Below, one piece after another: positions 23,301 through 34,150 of a stretch of 64,000 nucleotides of DNA. The translations under genes and the position numbers were made by a program. The first letter of the stretch is position 1; every line of letters starts with the position of its first letter. Source of the stretch: Pyrocephalus nanus (lineage: Eukaryota; Chordata; Aves; Passeriformes; Tyrannidae); the NCBI GenBank assembly GCA_038380795.1, contig CM076272.1:6692001-6756000 (forward strand), given 5' to 3'. The notes under the pieces are model-generated. The model ran no database searches, had not been told where the DNA came from, and saw only the letters and a list, made by a program, of their open reading frames with translations.

Positions 23301-26300
23301 TGCCAGTGGCAAGGGAACGTCTGCTCAACAACAGCCATCTTGTGGGCTCTGGCACCGAGTGTGTTGGAGACTGGCAGAAAGGCCTTGCTCCCCTGTCAGG
23401 CTGCATCCCCTCTGTCTGGTCGTATGGCCAAGAAACCACACTGACTGTCTCCCTGAGCTTAGAAAATTGTTAGTTTGCACTGTGGATGAAGTAATTTAGT
23501 AGAACTGAGGCTACAGTGCCAATCCTTATTTTAGTGCTGCAGTTCAGCCCTGTAAAAGTCCACACTGTTCTGCTGCCTGTCCATTGTTTGAAAAGTAGTA
23601 ATTTGTATGTCATCTCATAGACCAATTGCAGATAAAATTTGGGCAAACTTGGAACAGGAGGTTTTACAGGCCTCCCAGAGCAATTATGCTGCTTTTTTCA
23701 GCTTGGCTGTATGCCTGCATCTGTTACAACAAAACTGCACCGGCCAGTTGTAGGAAAATCCTGCAGATCAGGACCCCAAACCTCTATGGGGCCTTGGATC
23801 CATGGTTAGCCTGGGGCAAGTGTGCAGCATGGTTTTTCCCACAGAAATAATAAGAGCCAGGATCTTGATGAAAAGGCATCAAGAGGGGATTCTCAGTTGT
23901 CTCAGCAAATTGATTATTCCCACAGATTTTATAAGCTTTAAGGATTGAGTAAGTAGGATCACAAAGCTTAGGCTCATTCCCTCACTTCGTGATAATCTGG
24001 GCACTGTAACAAGTATTCCCACAAACCTTTGAAGGGCATATGTGCTCTTGTTTTCAGGAAGAGTTGTCTGCTGTTTGGGGTCCTTTCCTCCCTAATGTTG
24101 TAGCCCAGGGTGTTGCATCGGTTCTTCCTACAGCTGAGGCACAATCCTTTGTTGAAAGTGTTGATGTCATTGCACCAGTAAGCTGTGATTTGCTTGTTCT
24201 TGTGCAGAAGGGAGTCAATGAACAGATGAACTGACCTCTCGTGGGCACATTTCACAGCTTGAGTGATGCCTGAAAAAATGCAAACAGAATTTTACATGCT
24301 ACTGTTCCTTTTTACCATGTCAATTGCAGAGGAGTACTGTAACCAACCATAAATATGTTACTGTTTTTCCCCCCATTCCCTCACCCTTTACATCCTGATT
24401 TTGCCTCAGAAATCATGCATTGTAGCAATTTAACTTTTAGGATAATTCAAAAATAGCTAATAAAATTGAATAATTTGCTGCTTAAACTTCTCTAGCCTGA
24501 CTATATCAGACTGTAAATATGAACCTTGATTACGTTATCCAGGCTGTTGTGGTCAGTATAAAGTACAATATGAGATGGTGAACAGTCTTTCAGATCACGC
24601 CAGATTTAAGACAGTCTCATTCTGAGGGGTTGTCTTTTGGATACTTATGCAGAAATATAATATTTTGTCCCTATTAGAGTGACAAACTTTCGTGTTGAAT
24701 TTTGTTTGCAAAGTATTCCTGAGGAAAAAGGAGCAAAAAATGTATTAAACAGGTTAAAAAATTATTAAATACATAGAGATGCTTTTATGAGAAGTAAGTA
24801 TCTTTTCGTTCCTCAAGAGCTATCAAATTACAAAAATTATTTTGTGTAATTGGGATATATCATGGTGGACTATTTTTATAAGTCCATTGATAAGCTTTTG
24901 AGCTTGTGCTTGGTTTTATCTGCTAACAAGTAAGGCCTATGTTAGGCAGTGTGTGATGATGGCTGAGAAATACTTTCGCAATGTCATGCCCTGGGTGAGC
25001 AGAGCTCTTTTGGGGTTTGTCACTGTGCATCAGTGCCTTATCTTTTTTCAGTATGTTGCATCAGTTTCTCTATACGTTTGTGTTTAGGTACGTTGTAAAT
25101 AAGCTTCTATAAATAAAACCCAGCTTGGAACACTGTCAGCCAGGTCCTAGGGGGAGCATCATCTACACAGCTGAAGGACAGGGAGTCAGGAAAAGGTGAA
25201 CTAAGGAGTTGAGTAGTACAGACCTGTGTTTTATTTGATTTGAAATAATTAATGACACACTAGATGAATCTGGCTTAATTAGAATAAGTTTTCTCATAAA
25301 CAGATACCTTTGAAATTATTCAGAGGTGCTCGACAACAGGATGTTCACAGCCTCATTTTCAGGAATGCTGGACAGCTCAGTTCTTTACTGGAGTCAGGAA
25401 AACTAGTTTGAACTTAATTTACGTAAAAATCAGACAGCTGATTTCTAGACAAGGAATTTCCTTGCATATAAGGGGTGACAATACTCCCATCAGAAGCTGT
25501 TTGAGATCACAGAACTATGCAGTTTCCCCAGGTCCTGTCAGTGCAAGGTTTTGTGCCATTGGTTCTTACCGGTGATCCCGTACTGAGCAATGTGGCTGTA
25601 CACGTGCAGGATGTGACAGCCAGGCTGGAAGGTGCCTCCGTTGGGATAAAAGTCGAAATGAGCCACAGGCTGCTTGATGCCCACACTGAGCCCCATGTGC
25701 TGTTTAGTGAAGGTATGAATTGCATCTACAAAGTCTGCGTCGTCTGGAGATAAACGGTCTGTTGGTGACATTCCTTCAAACAGGGGACCAGCGGGGTCAA
25801 GGCCTGCAATAAAAGCAAATAATCCCTTTGTCACATAGTGCAGAAGGACTGTTCTACTGCTGTAACAAAAGTCTATGATAAATATTTAAAAGGAGGCAGC
25901 ACTGGTACTTTCCAAGGTCTTTCTCTGCTGGAAACAATGCTAAGAACATTTGTCCTGCAGAGGGTTCGTGGTTACACCAGAAAGTAAAGCAAACACAGGC
26001 GCTGTGACAAACAGTGAGTGCTGCCTGCACAAGGCCACAGGTGCAGAGATAGATGTGTTTGTCAGGGACAAACCTCGCTCGCTGCCGCTCTGTCACTGCA
26101 GGGATGTTTACACAATTCTGTTCTTTCAAACTCTAGAGGTCATGTGTTTCAGATGCCGCTTTGCAGACACCAGTCCCACAACAAGGTTGACTTTTAACCC
26201 ACATTTGGTACCTGAAACTTTATAAAGCTTGACTTATTGCTTAAAGTGGCTGTATATCTGGTAGATTTTCTTTGTAATAATTTTTCAACTTGAAAAGTCT

Positions 26301-29300
26301 TCCATGCAGATTATTACAGTATTCAGAAAAAATAATATTCCTCTTAGGGAATCTTGCTGATTTTTGTTTGCTAGATCTTTTTGCATGGTGCTCTTCTTGG
26401 TTTGGAATTGATTTATGGAAGAGAATTTTCTGTTCAGTTGAAAGCTGCATTTAGTTTTGAGGGGAAGCTTCTAAACTGGATATTCTTCAGTTGCTACTAT
26501 GGAGTAACATAGCACAGATATAACCAGACAAGACTTAATAACACAGGCTACAAGTAGGGAAGTTACCTTGAAAGCATACATTTCCTTTTAGTTTTAATAA
26601 CTCTTATCACTATCAATTTTTGGAGCTTATTGTTACAAGTCTGAAGAACTTTTGCTGAAGAATGCATATAGCTGTTACAAAAATTACCTTTGTATATTTT
26701 TTACTTATCCATTATCAAGGTTTTATGGACTAATAAGGTTTGAACAAGTGGTGCTGGGGACCTGAAGTCCTTCAGCGTATGCAGAGGTGTAATATCATGA
26801 CATATTTTGAAAAATCAGCTTGTTGTCATGCAGGCAGTGCTACAAGAGCTGATTGTTTAAGGGACTGGGGTATGTGGCAATGAATCCAAGATCAGAGTTG
26901 TGACTTCAAAGTATAGTCATGTATATTTGCCTCACTTCTAATTCTGATTAAAGTAAAATCTTTTGTCTGGTGGACTAAAGGTAGCTGATGTGGGCCTTGT
27001 GTAAAATGCACCGCTGTTTTGGTTGTGTTTGTTGCCTTTTTTAGGCTGACAATGGGCATTAGTCGAGGTGCTGTGTGCAGCATATCAAAAATGTTATAAT
27101 GTAATTTGCATTACACTCATAATTAGTACAGTAACAAAGCTTTACAGAAAGTTCAGAATGCCACTAGTCAAAATAATCAAATGTTAGGGTTAACTTTGTT
27201 TGTTTTGAGCATCTATTAGGGATATTCTAATGATATGCCTGTTGTAAAATGTAATCCAGAACTATCATTTTTGCCACAGGAGAACTGGCTTCACTTCATT
27301 GTGAGCACTGCACCATAATTAAAAGCTCAAGCACAGTTAGACAATTTCCCTAATGTATTTTTTTAAAATGACATTTGCTAACAATGAACAGTGTATTTGA
27401 GTGACTTTGGGTCAAGACAGTGACCAAAGATCCAAGGTCAGTGGCTAACATTTAGTTTAACCAGTTACTGGGAACAGACACAAGATTAATTCAAGTAATA
27501 TGCAGCTTGAGTCTTTGGTTTATGATTTGCAGTTCCCATGTTTGTATATTCTGTATGTCATAATTCGGATTGAGGTAGGAGAGATCAAAGACAGAAACAC
27601 CATGAGACTTAATTTTGAAAAATGTTTGCATTAAATTTTCTAAATCTAATTTCTAAACCAATGAGATGAAACTTCTAAACTGTGGTGAAAATTGCTTATT
27701 CAACAGCTAAGTGTCAATATGACATTAATATGTCAAATGTCTGCATAATTTAATTCAGTTGACTGTTATATTTCTTAAAGGTATAAGTCTTTTACCTGTA
27801 ATTCTTCCAATCTTTTTTGTACCACTGATAAAACTTCCAGCAAATCCTGAAACGTGAGCTCCTAGGCTGTACCCAATTAGATGAGCATTGCTTCTGGAAA
27901 ATTGAATGGATTCCTGGAAGATAGTGGCAACTTGATTTAGATGCAGAAAATGTGACAAGGGTGAAATACTCATTACAAGCTAGAAATACCATGAATTATA
28001 ACGCAAGAAATTTGTATGTTCATAGTGGTGGTCAAATGAAGTGTGTGAATCATTCACTAAATTTCTTCACTGGCTGAGTATTATTCCTTGCTTCCTTTTC
28101 ATGCAGTAGGAAAATGCCACATATTTAGGCACTGCTACTTAGAAAACCTCCTCCTACTACAAGAAAACCACCAACACAGATTTCTGTTGTTGTTTATAGC
28201 AAGTCATGCAAATGTGCACTGCCTCTTGTCTGTAGCATCTGACTTTCCTATGACTGTAAAATGATTCTCTGTCTTTTCACTCCAGGGTAAAACAATCCTC
28301 TACAGGAAGTGCCTTGCTTTTTTGGCCTGAGATACAAGCACAAGCTAAACGAGAAGACAAGGCATTGAAAGTTTGATCAGACACGTTAAGTGATACAGCA
28401 ATGATATTTCTTGGACTGATTTGTATAAAGCTGAGTATCTGATCTATTGAAGCAGAATTGGCCTCAGGCCCTTCTTTCTACCTAATCAATATATGTACAT
28501 GCTAAGCATTTCACCCGAGCTGCAAGGCTCAAAGTTTTTCTGACTTGTAAAGAAAAACATGGCACATTTTTCTTGCAGGAAAGGCAAACCTCTCTTTTAA
28601 TTTCTTTGTGGATGCTGCCTCTCCCAGTGGAGTGATTGCACAGTCTCAATACCTGCCTCTTCTGAAGATGAGGTGAAACTTGGCAAATTTCTTTTGAGAG
28701 AGGCAGCTCTTAGGAAGCACAGAATGTGACTGATGTTCCTCTCGGGTGGTGTTGGGGTGAGGTTGTTACTGATGATGCCCCATTAATTCTTGGACTAAGA
28801 GCACTGATATTTACCTAATGTTTATTCTTAATTAAAATGTTGGGCAGCACTGTTATATCTATTGAGAATGTTTCAAATAATTGACTGCTTGAAAGCAGAC
28901 AGAAGCACAGCAAAAAGATCATTAGGGGAGTTGGAATGAAGGGGTTTTTAATGTTGAACGCAGGAGGGGAGCTCTCAACAGAAGCAAGGTTTTCTGATTA
29001 AGCACACTCGATTTAATGCTGTGAAAATTTCTAGTATTTTCAAATTCTGGACTATATCATGGTACAAGAGAAGCTTCTTACGGTGTTGGATCAAGGAGTC
29101 ATTTATGGAAGCCTGGATTTGTTTGTTGACACTAGAAAAACCACAGACAGTCTTTACTGTTGACAATGTGGTGTGTCCTGGCAACTGAACAAAGTCCACT
29201 GATTGATTTATTCAATAATTAACAGCTTCAAAAATCACTTTAGGCTCCAGCAACTTAAACTGCATTTGGCCAAGAGCTAGTTTCCTGTAATGTCTCAGTG

Positions 29301-32156
29301 AAAAGTTGTGACTCTGGCTCTTTTGCCTTTCTTTTTTACCTGTTGTCCCTAACTGGCCATTGTATCTGGCAGCTTCTGGCTCTGCCGTTCCAGTTGGAAG
29401 CAGTTAGATCTTCAGGGGGATTTGCTACAAATCTTTCAGCTTCCACCTTAGGCCTTGCCTCATTTAAATTAATGTATTCAAAAATTTGTTGTCAGGTACA
29501 GAAATATAATTTCGTTTCAAATCAGGTAGCTTAAATTAGTATTAGAGGTTGATGCAATATGAGTTGCTTAGGGTTGCTGATTTGTGTGAGTGATTCTCAT
29601 TCTAGTGTTTACTTTCTGCCTTTTCAATCCAGCCATGGCCACTGCTCCCCACGTAGCAGGAGTTTTCATAAGTGATCACTGCATGAGTGTGTCTGCACTC
29701 ACTGCTGCCTCTATGTCACCTGCTTTGGGAAGCATGTCTGTCCTCTGGGAAGGTCTCCCTTTACATTCTGGATCTCTAAGCCATTATTTTAGCATAATCT
29801 TTGGGAAACTGGGGCAAAAATCAGACATGATTGAATCCTGCATTAAAAGCAGGAGTTAAGCACAGGTAACATAATCCCATTTTACTGAACTATCAGCTTT
29901 TGCCTGCTTTCAGAGGGTGGTAGCTGTCTACACATATGCCAGTGGAAAAGCCAAAGTAGCAGGAAATTATCTTACATCTAAAGATATATAAAATATTTTA
30001 ATAAGCAAGATCACTTGCTTTTTTCTATTGCATGGTGAAATATTATGAACTCGTATCAAAGTTTATATGGAAGAAAAATTTGAACTTTATTAAAGAATTG
30101 TGAGTGACTGAAATGAACAGCATTAGCCATATTACTTCAGAATGGCTGTAGGAGCATAAGGACAAGGAAATTTATCTTTTCCAGAGAAACATTTTCCAGA
30201 TCTGGGGGCTCTTACCTCCAGCCATTCCAGGAATTCTGCAATCTCCTGCCCTACATAGCGTGTGTTCTGTACAGCAATGGGATAGTGCTGGTGAGCCAGG
30301 GTAAGCCAGTCTGCAACGATCACATTCACTGGTTTGTGGTGAGCCTTCAGGGCTGCTACCATTTTCCAAATCCAACTTTCTAATATCCCATCCACCTGTT
30401 ACATTAAAAAAAAAAAACAACAAAAAAAAAACCACAACCAAAACAATAAAAAGACTGTTGTTATGGGAAAACAATTCCAAATAGTGTCTGCCAAATATTT
30501 CTTGTGAAAAGCTCAAAGAAACAAAAACCATAATATGAACAAGAAGGGATTTAATGCTAATAACTAGATTTTAGGGGCTTCAGCCTGTTTAATGCTGAGA
30601 ATCTTTGGGGTTTGGTGGACAAAAAAATTAAAAATCAATATAAGAATGTTTAATAATATATGTTATGGATATGAACTCTTATCAGTGAAAATGATGTCCC
30701 AAAATATTTGAACTAATCTGGTGATAACTGGTGTTACTTGTTAAAAGGAAAGACAGAAATGCCCAGAAAATTTCTAATTTCATTCAAGTGCAGCTGTTCC
30801 TGTAAGCTAAAGGAGTTGGAGAGGGAGGGAAGCTGGAGGGCTGCAGACCAGTGGGCATTTATCTTCTACAGCTGTTCCATTTTGAGAGCTACTTTTTTTG
30901 AGTAATTCTTTTTGGAACACCTCATTACAATTTTCTGTATCAAAATGTTTTTCTGTTCTGATGGACTAGAAATATTATTTAATCTATCAGATTAAATTGT
31001 TCTAGTTGTATGTATTTCCTTAATTGATAAAATACCCTTATCTCTTCTGGTGTAACAGAATTTGGGAGTCTCAGGTCAGGGTTTCCGTACATATTCCTCT
31101 AAGAGCCCAACACCTCTGTAAATAAGGTTAATATGAATTATGAACTTCTATGGCAGCAGCTCCAGGCCTGTAGTTTGTCTTTGGGGATGGTGTGGGTTTT
31201 GAACAGGTTCTTGTTTGTGAGGCTTGGCCAAAGTAGCCTAAGGCAATATTTCATTCAAAGTCAGCCCTGCCCTTATTTGTTAAGAGTTACCTGCATCAAG
31301 GGGGGTGTCCAGAGTTTCTCTGTATATTTGAAGATGTGCAAGGAAGATCCATTTTGCCACCTTAGGTAATGACAGCGGCTTTGTGAGAATTAAAGACCTG
31401 TTAAAATGTCAGAATTTCTTATCCTGCCTTTTGTTTCTTTTTCAACTGAGAAGCTGATAAAAGTCGCTATTGCTGTGGTTTTGAGAAAGGTTTCTCATGG
31501 TGGACTGCTTTTTTACAGCTTAACTGGAAGCAGTTCAGTTATAATTCATTGATGTTGAAGGCTTTGCTTTTAACTTAGGGGGCCTATGAGAAGTTCTTTT
31601 TAAGGGTGTATCTGTAAGAAAGATGTGGGGAGATTGTGTGCACTTTTCAAGAAGTCTGTAAATATCTGGCAGTGAACATATCAGGGAAATAGCACATTAA
31701 TTCAGCTACTTGTTCAAGCTCTGCTGGCTTTAAACCAGGGCTGAATCTAAACCTTGGCATGGGAGTCCTATGGGAAAAATTGCTTGTAGACTGTTCCTTC
31801 AGCATCTGGGGGGATGTATTATTTCTAGCCATGACTGCTACCAGGGAAATCTACCATCTTTGTAATCACATCGGGATATCTGAAGATATTTTTGGCAGTA
31901 GTGTAGTGAGAAGGAAAGTGCATAAAATCAGATGTAGTTTGAAGTAAAAACAAAATGTAAGTTCATACCGACCAGCCGTGGACTATCACCACCAGAGGAA
32001 GAGAGGCATTGAAACTGCATTTCTCAAGAGTCTCCAACTGATTTAAAAAAATCTGACAGTTGCCTTCAGTCGCATCGGTATAGAGTCGAAATTTGGTTTT
32101 TAAGTTTTTCTGATGTTTCTTTGTTCTCGTGTGTTCACTAGGTGATCCCAGTGCCT
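17268..32156 (-). CDS. LIPC: LIPC, hepatic triacylglycerol lipase (exons 2-9)
   Basis: Minus-strand coding exons in order are 31969-32156, 30216-30395, 27796-27913, 25570-25803, 24027-24269, 20635-20755, 19731-19949 and 17268-17367, totalling 1,403 nt in continuous frame with GT-AG introns. The 467 residues align along human hepatic lipase. They include the nucleophile elbow GYSLG, the acidic residue in GLDPAGP, the catalytic His in CAHERSVH, a cysteine-bounded lid loop ([12 protein letters not shown] to VKC), and a PLAT/C2-like C-terminal domain ending [12 protein letters not shown]. Hepatic lipase is secreted by hepatocytes, binds sinusoidal heparan sulfate and hydrolyses triglycerides and phospholipids of HDL and remnant lipoproteins. 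Two N-glycosylation sequons match human positions (FNAS, GNKT). The gene converges on ADAM10 as in human. The exon with the start codon is treated separately because it is less certain. Confidence 0.97.
19731..19949 (-). CDS. LIPC: LIPC exon 8 (PLAT domain)
   Basis: This 219-nt exon has minus-strand acceptor attctgtag and donor gtaagt. It encodes [20 protein letters not shown], then [20 protein letters not shown] and QTIIPW, ending [10 protein letters not shown]. The NKT sequon and the [10 protein letters not shown] block are hepatic-lipase hallmarks. An AG two bases further on would create an immediate TGA, which fixes the acceptor. Confidence 0.97.
20635..20755 (-). CDS. LIPC: LIPC exon 7 (start of PLAT domain)
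   Basis: This 121-nt exon has minus-strand acceptor attctccag and donor gtgagt. It encodes [20 protein letters not shown] and then [26 protein letters not shown] and TFTMSLxGTK are shared with human LIPC and similar to LPL. The plus-strand reading frame over the same bases is a shadow. Confidence 0.96.
22880..23250. other. GC-rich patch in LIPC intron 6
   Basis: About 370 bp are clearly richer in G+C than the flanks and support long open frames on both strands, including a 191-codon one on the minus strand (22,737-23,312). None resembles a known protein. The openness is explained by low stop-codon frequency in GC-rich DNA. I cannot assign it to a repeat family. Confidence 0.5.
24027..24269 (-). 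CDS. LIPC: LIPC exon 6 (catalytic His, end of lid)
   Basis: This 243-nt exon has minus-strand acceptor ttttttcag and donor gtttgt. It encodes [20 protein letters not shown], carrying the catalytic His, then cysteine-rich [18 protein letters not shown] and [14 protein letters not shown]. The donor gtttgt is a weaker match to consensus than the others in this gene. Confidence 0.97.
25570..25803 (-). CDS. LIPC: LIPC exon 5 (catalytic Asp, lid start)
   Basis: This 234-nt exon has minus-strand acceptor tattgcag and donor gtaaga. It encodes [20 protein letters not shown] through [19 protein letters not shown] to [16 protein letters not shown]. The Asp of the catalytic triad is in GLDPAGP. Human has GLDAAGP, so this sequence keeps the Pro seen in related lipases. 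Confidence 0.98.
27796..27913 (-). CDS. LIPC: LIPC exon 4 (catalytic Ser)
   Basis: This 118-nt exon has minus-strand acceptor cttccag and donor gtaaaa. It encodes [20 protein letters not shown] and [24 protein letters not shown] is the GxSxG nucleophile elbow with the catalytic serine. Confidence 0.98.
30216..30395 (-). CDS. LIPC: LIPC exon 3
   Basis: This 180-nt exon (60 codons, phase 0 to 0) has minus-strand donor gtaaga. The acceptor follows a T-rich tract that appears on the plus strand as the A-rich run at 30,403-30,430. It encodes [20 protein letters not shown] through [20 protein letters not shown] to FLEWLE. Confidence 0.97.
31969..32156 (-). CDS. LIPC: LIPC exon 2 (start of mature protein)
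   Basis: This 188-nt exon has minus-strand acceptor catttcag and donor gtatga. It encodes [20 protein letters not shown] then [14 protein letters not shown] and [17 protein letters not shown]. The first two bases complete a codon begun in exon 1 (N|AG). HGWS precedes VDG of exon 3 exactly as in human. Confidence 0.96.
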
Positions 32157-33909
32157 CTGAAATGAAATTTGTAACAACAGGCTTAGTAGGAAGAATCTAA
32201 AACCTGAAGAAGTTACCACTACAACACAGTTTGTAAGACAGGGTGAAGTAGTAACATTAGAGCTCCAGCTATGTATAGTTGTTACCTGCTCCAGGTGGGC
32301 TAAGCTGTACATTTTGGTCAAAAAAGTGATCTCTCCTAAAGTCTGAGGTGCTCTATATGTGCCTATGAGCCCCTCTATTTGAACAACAACAGTTAGACAG
32401 GAAATATTGATTTGATTGCTACAGGCCTTTATAGAATGGATAAGGATTGTGAAACCACAGGACAGGTGTTAAGAATTCACCATGTCAGCGTGTGCACAGA
32501 CAAGCTCTTAACACTCTGCAGAGCATTTCTACTACTGTGCATTTGCTATTAATTGCTGAGCAGGCATCATTACAGTAAAATAAGCATGTTGTTCAGGGTT
32601 ATAACTCTGCTTAGAGATTTAGGTGACTGTTTAAAACTATAAGCCAACATCATAAATTGTTCTTTTTCTCTGAAAAGGCAAAATGAAGTGTTCTTGTTCT
32701 AGTTATAATTATTTTTGGGATTTGTTTCTAGATAAAATGTCTTGGTACATGTAGAATGGCATTTTCAGAAATGTCTATTAAGAAAGTGGGGCAGGCTAAA
32801 CCTTGTGAGCTTAGATGAAAAAACATGAATATAGAGAAATTGCTGAAAAATTGAGTAAAATAAAGCAGAAGCTTACAAAAAGCACCTTGTGACATACAAA
32901 CCTTTCTAATGAGACTTCAGAATATTGATTTAGCTGAAAAAAATCCATATAATAAATTATTACTAAAGCTAGAAAAAATGGAGATTAATAGAAGAGAAGG
33001 TAAAGTGTGATGAACTAGACAAAAGAAAGCTTACAGTTCCTGATGCTGGAAAGGAAACACTCAGATTGAAGAGAATTTACTAATGGAATTCCTTGGGGAG
33101 AGTTTTTTGGCTAATAATCTTGTAATATTTTTATTAAAGAAGCAGGCAGAAAAGGTATGAGAATGACAAAACATGGTCATAGTACTAATCCTGAGGAGAC
33201 CAAACATGAGGAGCTGGGTGACACCTTGAAAATACATCAAGGGAAACAGGTAGAAATCTCCTCTGAAGTGCGAGGTCATGCAGTTGATTGGAATTTCTCT
33301 ATAAATGGGGCTCATAAATTGGAAGTGGCACAAGGGTAAAACAACTTGACTGTAGTATCAATAACAAAACTGCCTATGAGTCACTGCTGGGACTTCACTG
33401 GGAGAAGGGAAAATATAATTCCTATGTGCATTAAGGGAGATGGTTTTGTTAGGAAGAGAGAATGTCAGTGCCAGTTAGTTAAGGCAATTGCTAACCACAT
33501 ACAGAACAGTAAACAGAGCTCTTTTTGCCAAGTTCAAGTTCTGCCAAGTTCAGGTATTCCCAATTCCAGAGGCAGCAGCTGCTCACCAGCACCACTAAAA
33601 TGGTCAGAGAGGAGGCTTTTGTTATGATTAGACCCAACAAAATATTCTTGGAGGTAAAAATGAAATATTTTATTCACGGAGAAGTTAAAATTATCTGTGC
33701 TGGGACAAGAACTCAAATTAGTTAAATTTTAGGTCTTATTTTTCTTGCATAAAAGTTCTTTAATATAACATTAATGTTAGAAATATTGTATTTTGTCTTC
33801 TAAGTCAGCACAGTTCCGTTTTCTTTTGTGCGTCACAACTCTTATGTCTATAGATGATTTTAGAAAATACCTGAAGTCATATCATACTCATTTCTTTGTT
33901 GTATCTGCA

Positions 33910-34150
33910 AATCATAGAATCATAGAATCAGATGGGTTGGAAAGGACCTCTAAGATCATCAAGTCCAACCCTTGATCCACTACCACCACAGGTACTAGAC
34001 CATGGCACTCAGTGCCACATCCAGTCTCTTGTTAAACACCTCCAGGGATGGAGAATCCACCACCTCCCTGGACAACCCATTCCACTGCCTGATTGCCCTC
34101 TCTGTAAAGAATTTCTTCCTAAATCTACCCTGAAGTTCTATGATATGTTG
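33910..34150 (-). mobile_element. CR1 LINE 3' fragment, minus strand, in proposed LIPC intron 1
   Basis: The plus strand begins with two copies of catagaat, which read ATTCTATG on the minus strand, the terminal repeat of CR1 elements. This is followed by gggttggaaaggacct and catcaagtccaaccc, the conserved CR1 3' region. The element is 5'-truncated near 34,150. It is the best preserved CR1 copy in the window. Confidence 0.9.

Noticed and set aside
22737..23312. Minus-strand 191-codon frame, the longest in the window
   Set aside because: It covers the GC-rich intronic patch, where stops are rare on all frames. It has no recognisable domain, and its repetitive Pro/Ser/His composition follows base composition.
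30403..30430. A-rich tract resembling a retrocopy tail
   Set aside because: On the minus strand it is the pyrimidine tract directly ahead of the LIPC exon 3 acceptor, which explains it.
32284..32330. Minus-strand ATG followed by YSLAHLEQ and a gtaac donor, just upstream of LIPC exon 2
   Set aside because: The short peptide is not hydrophobic, the donor is weak and the phase does not fit exon 2.
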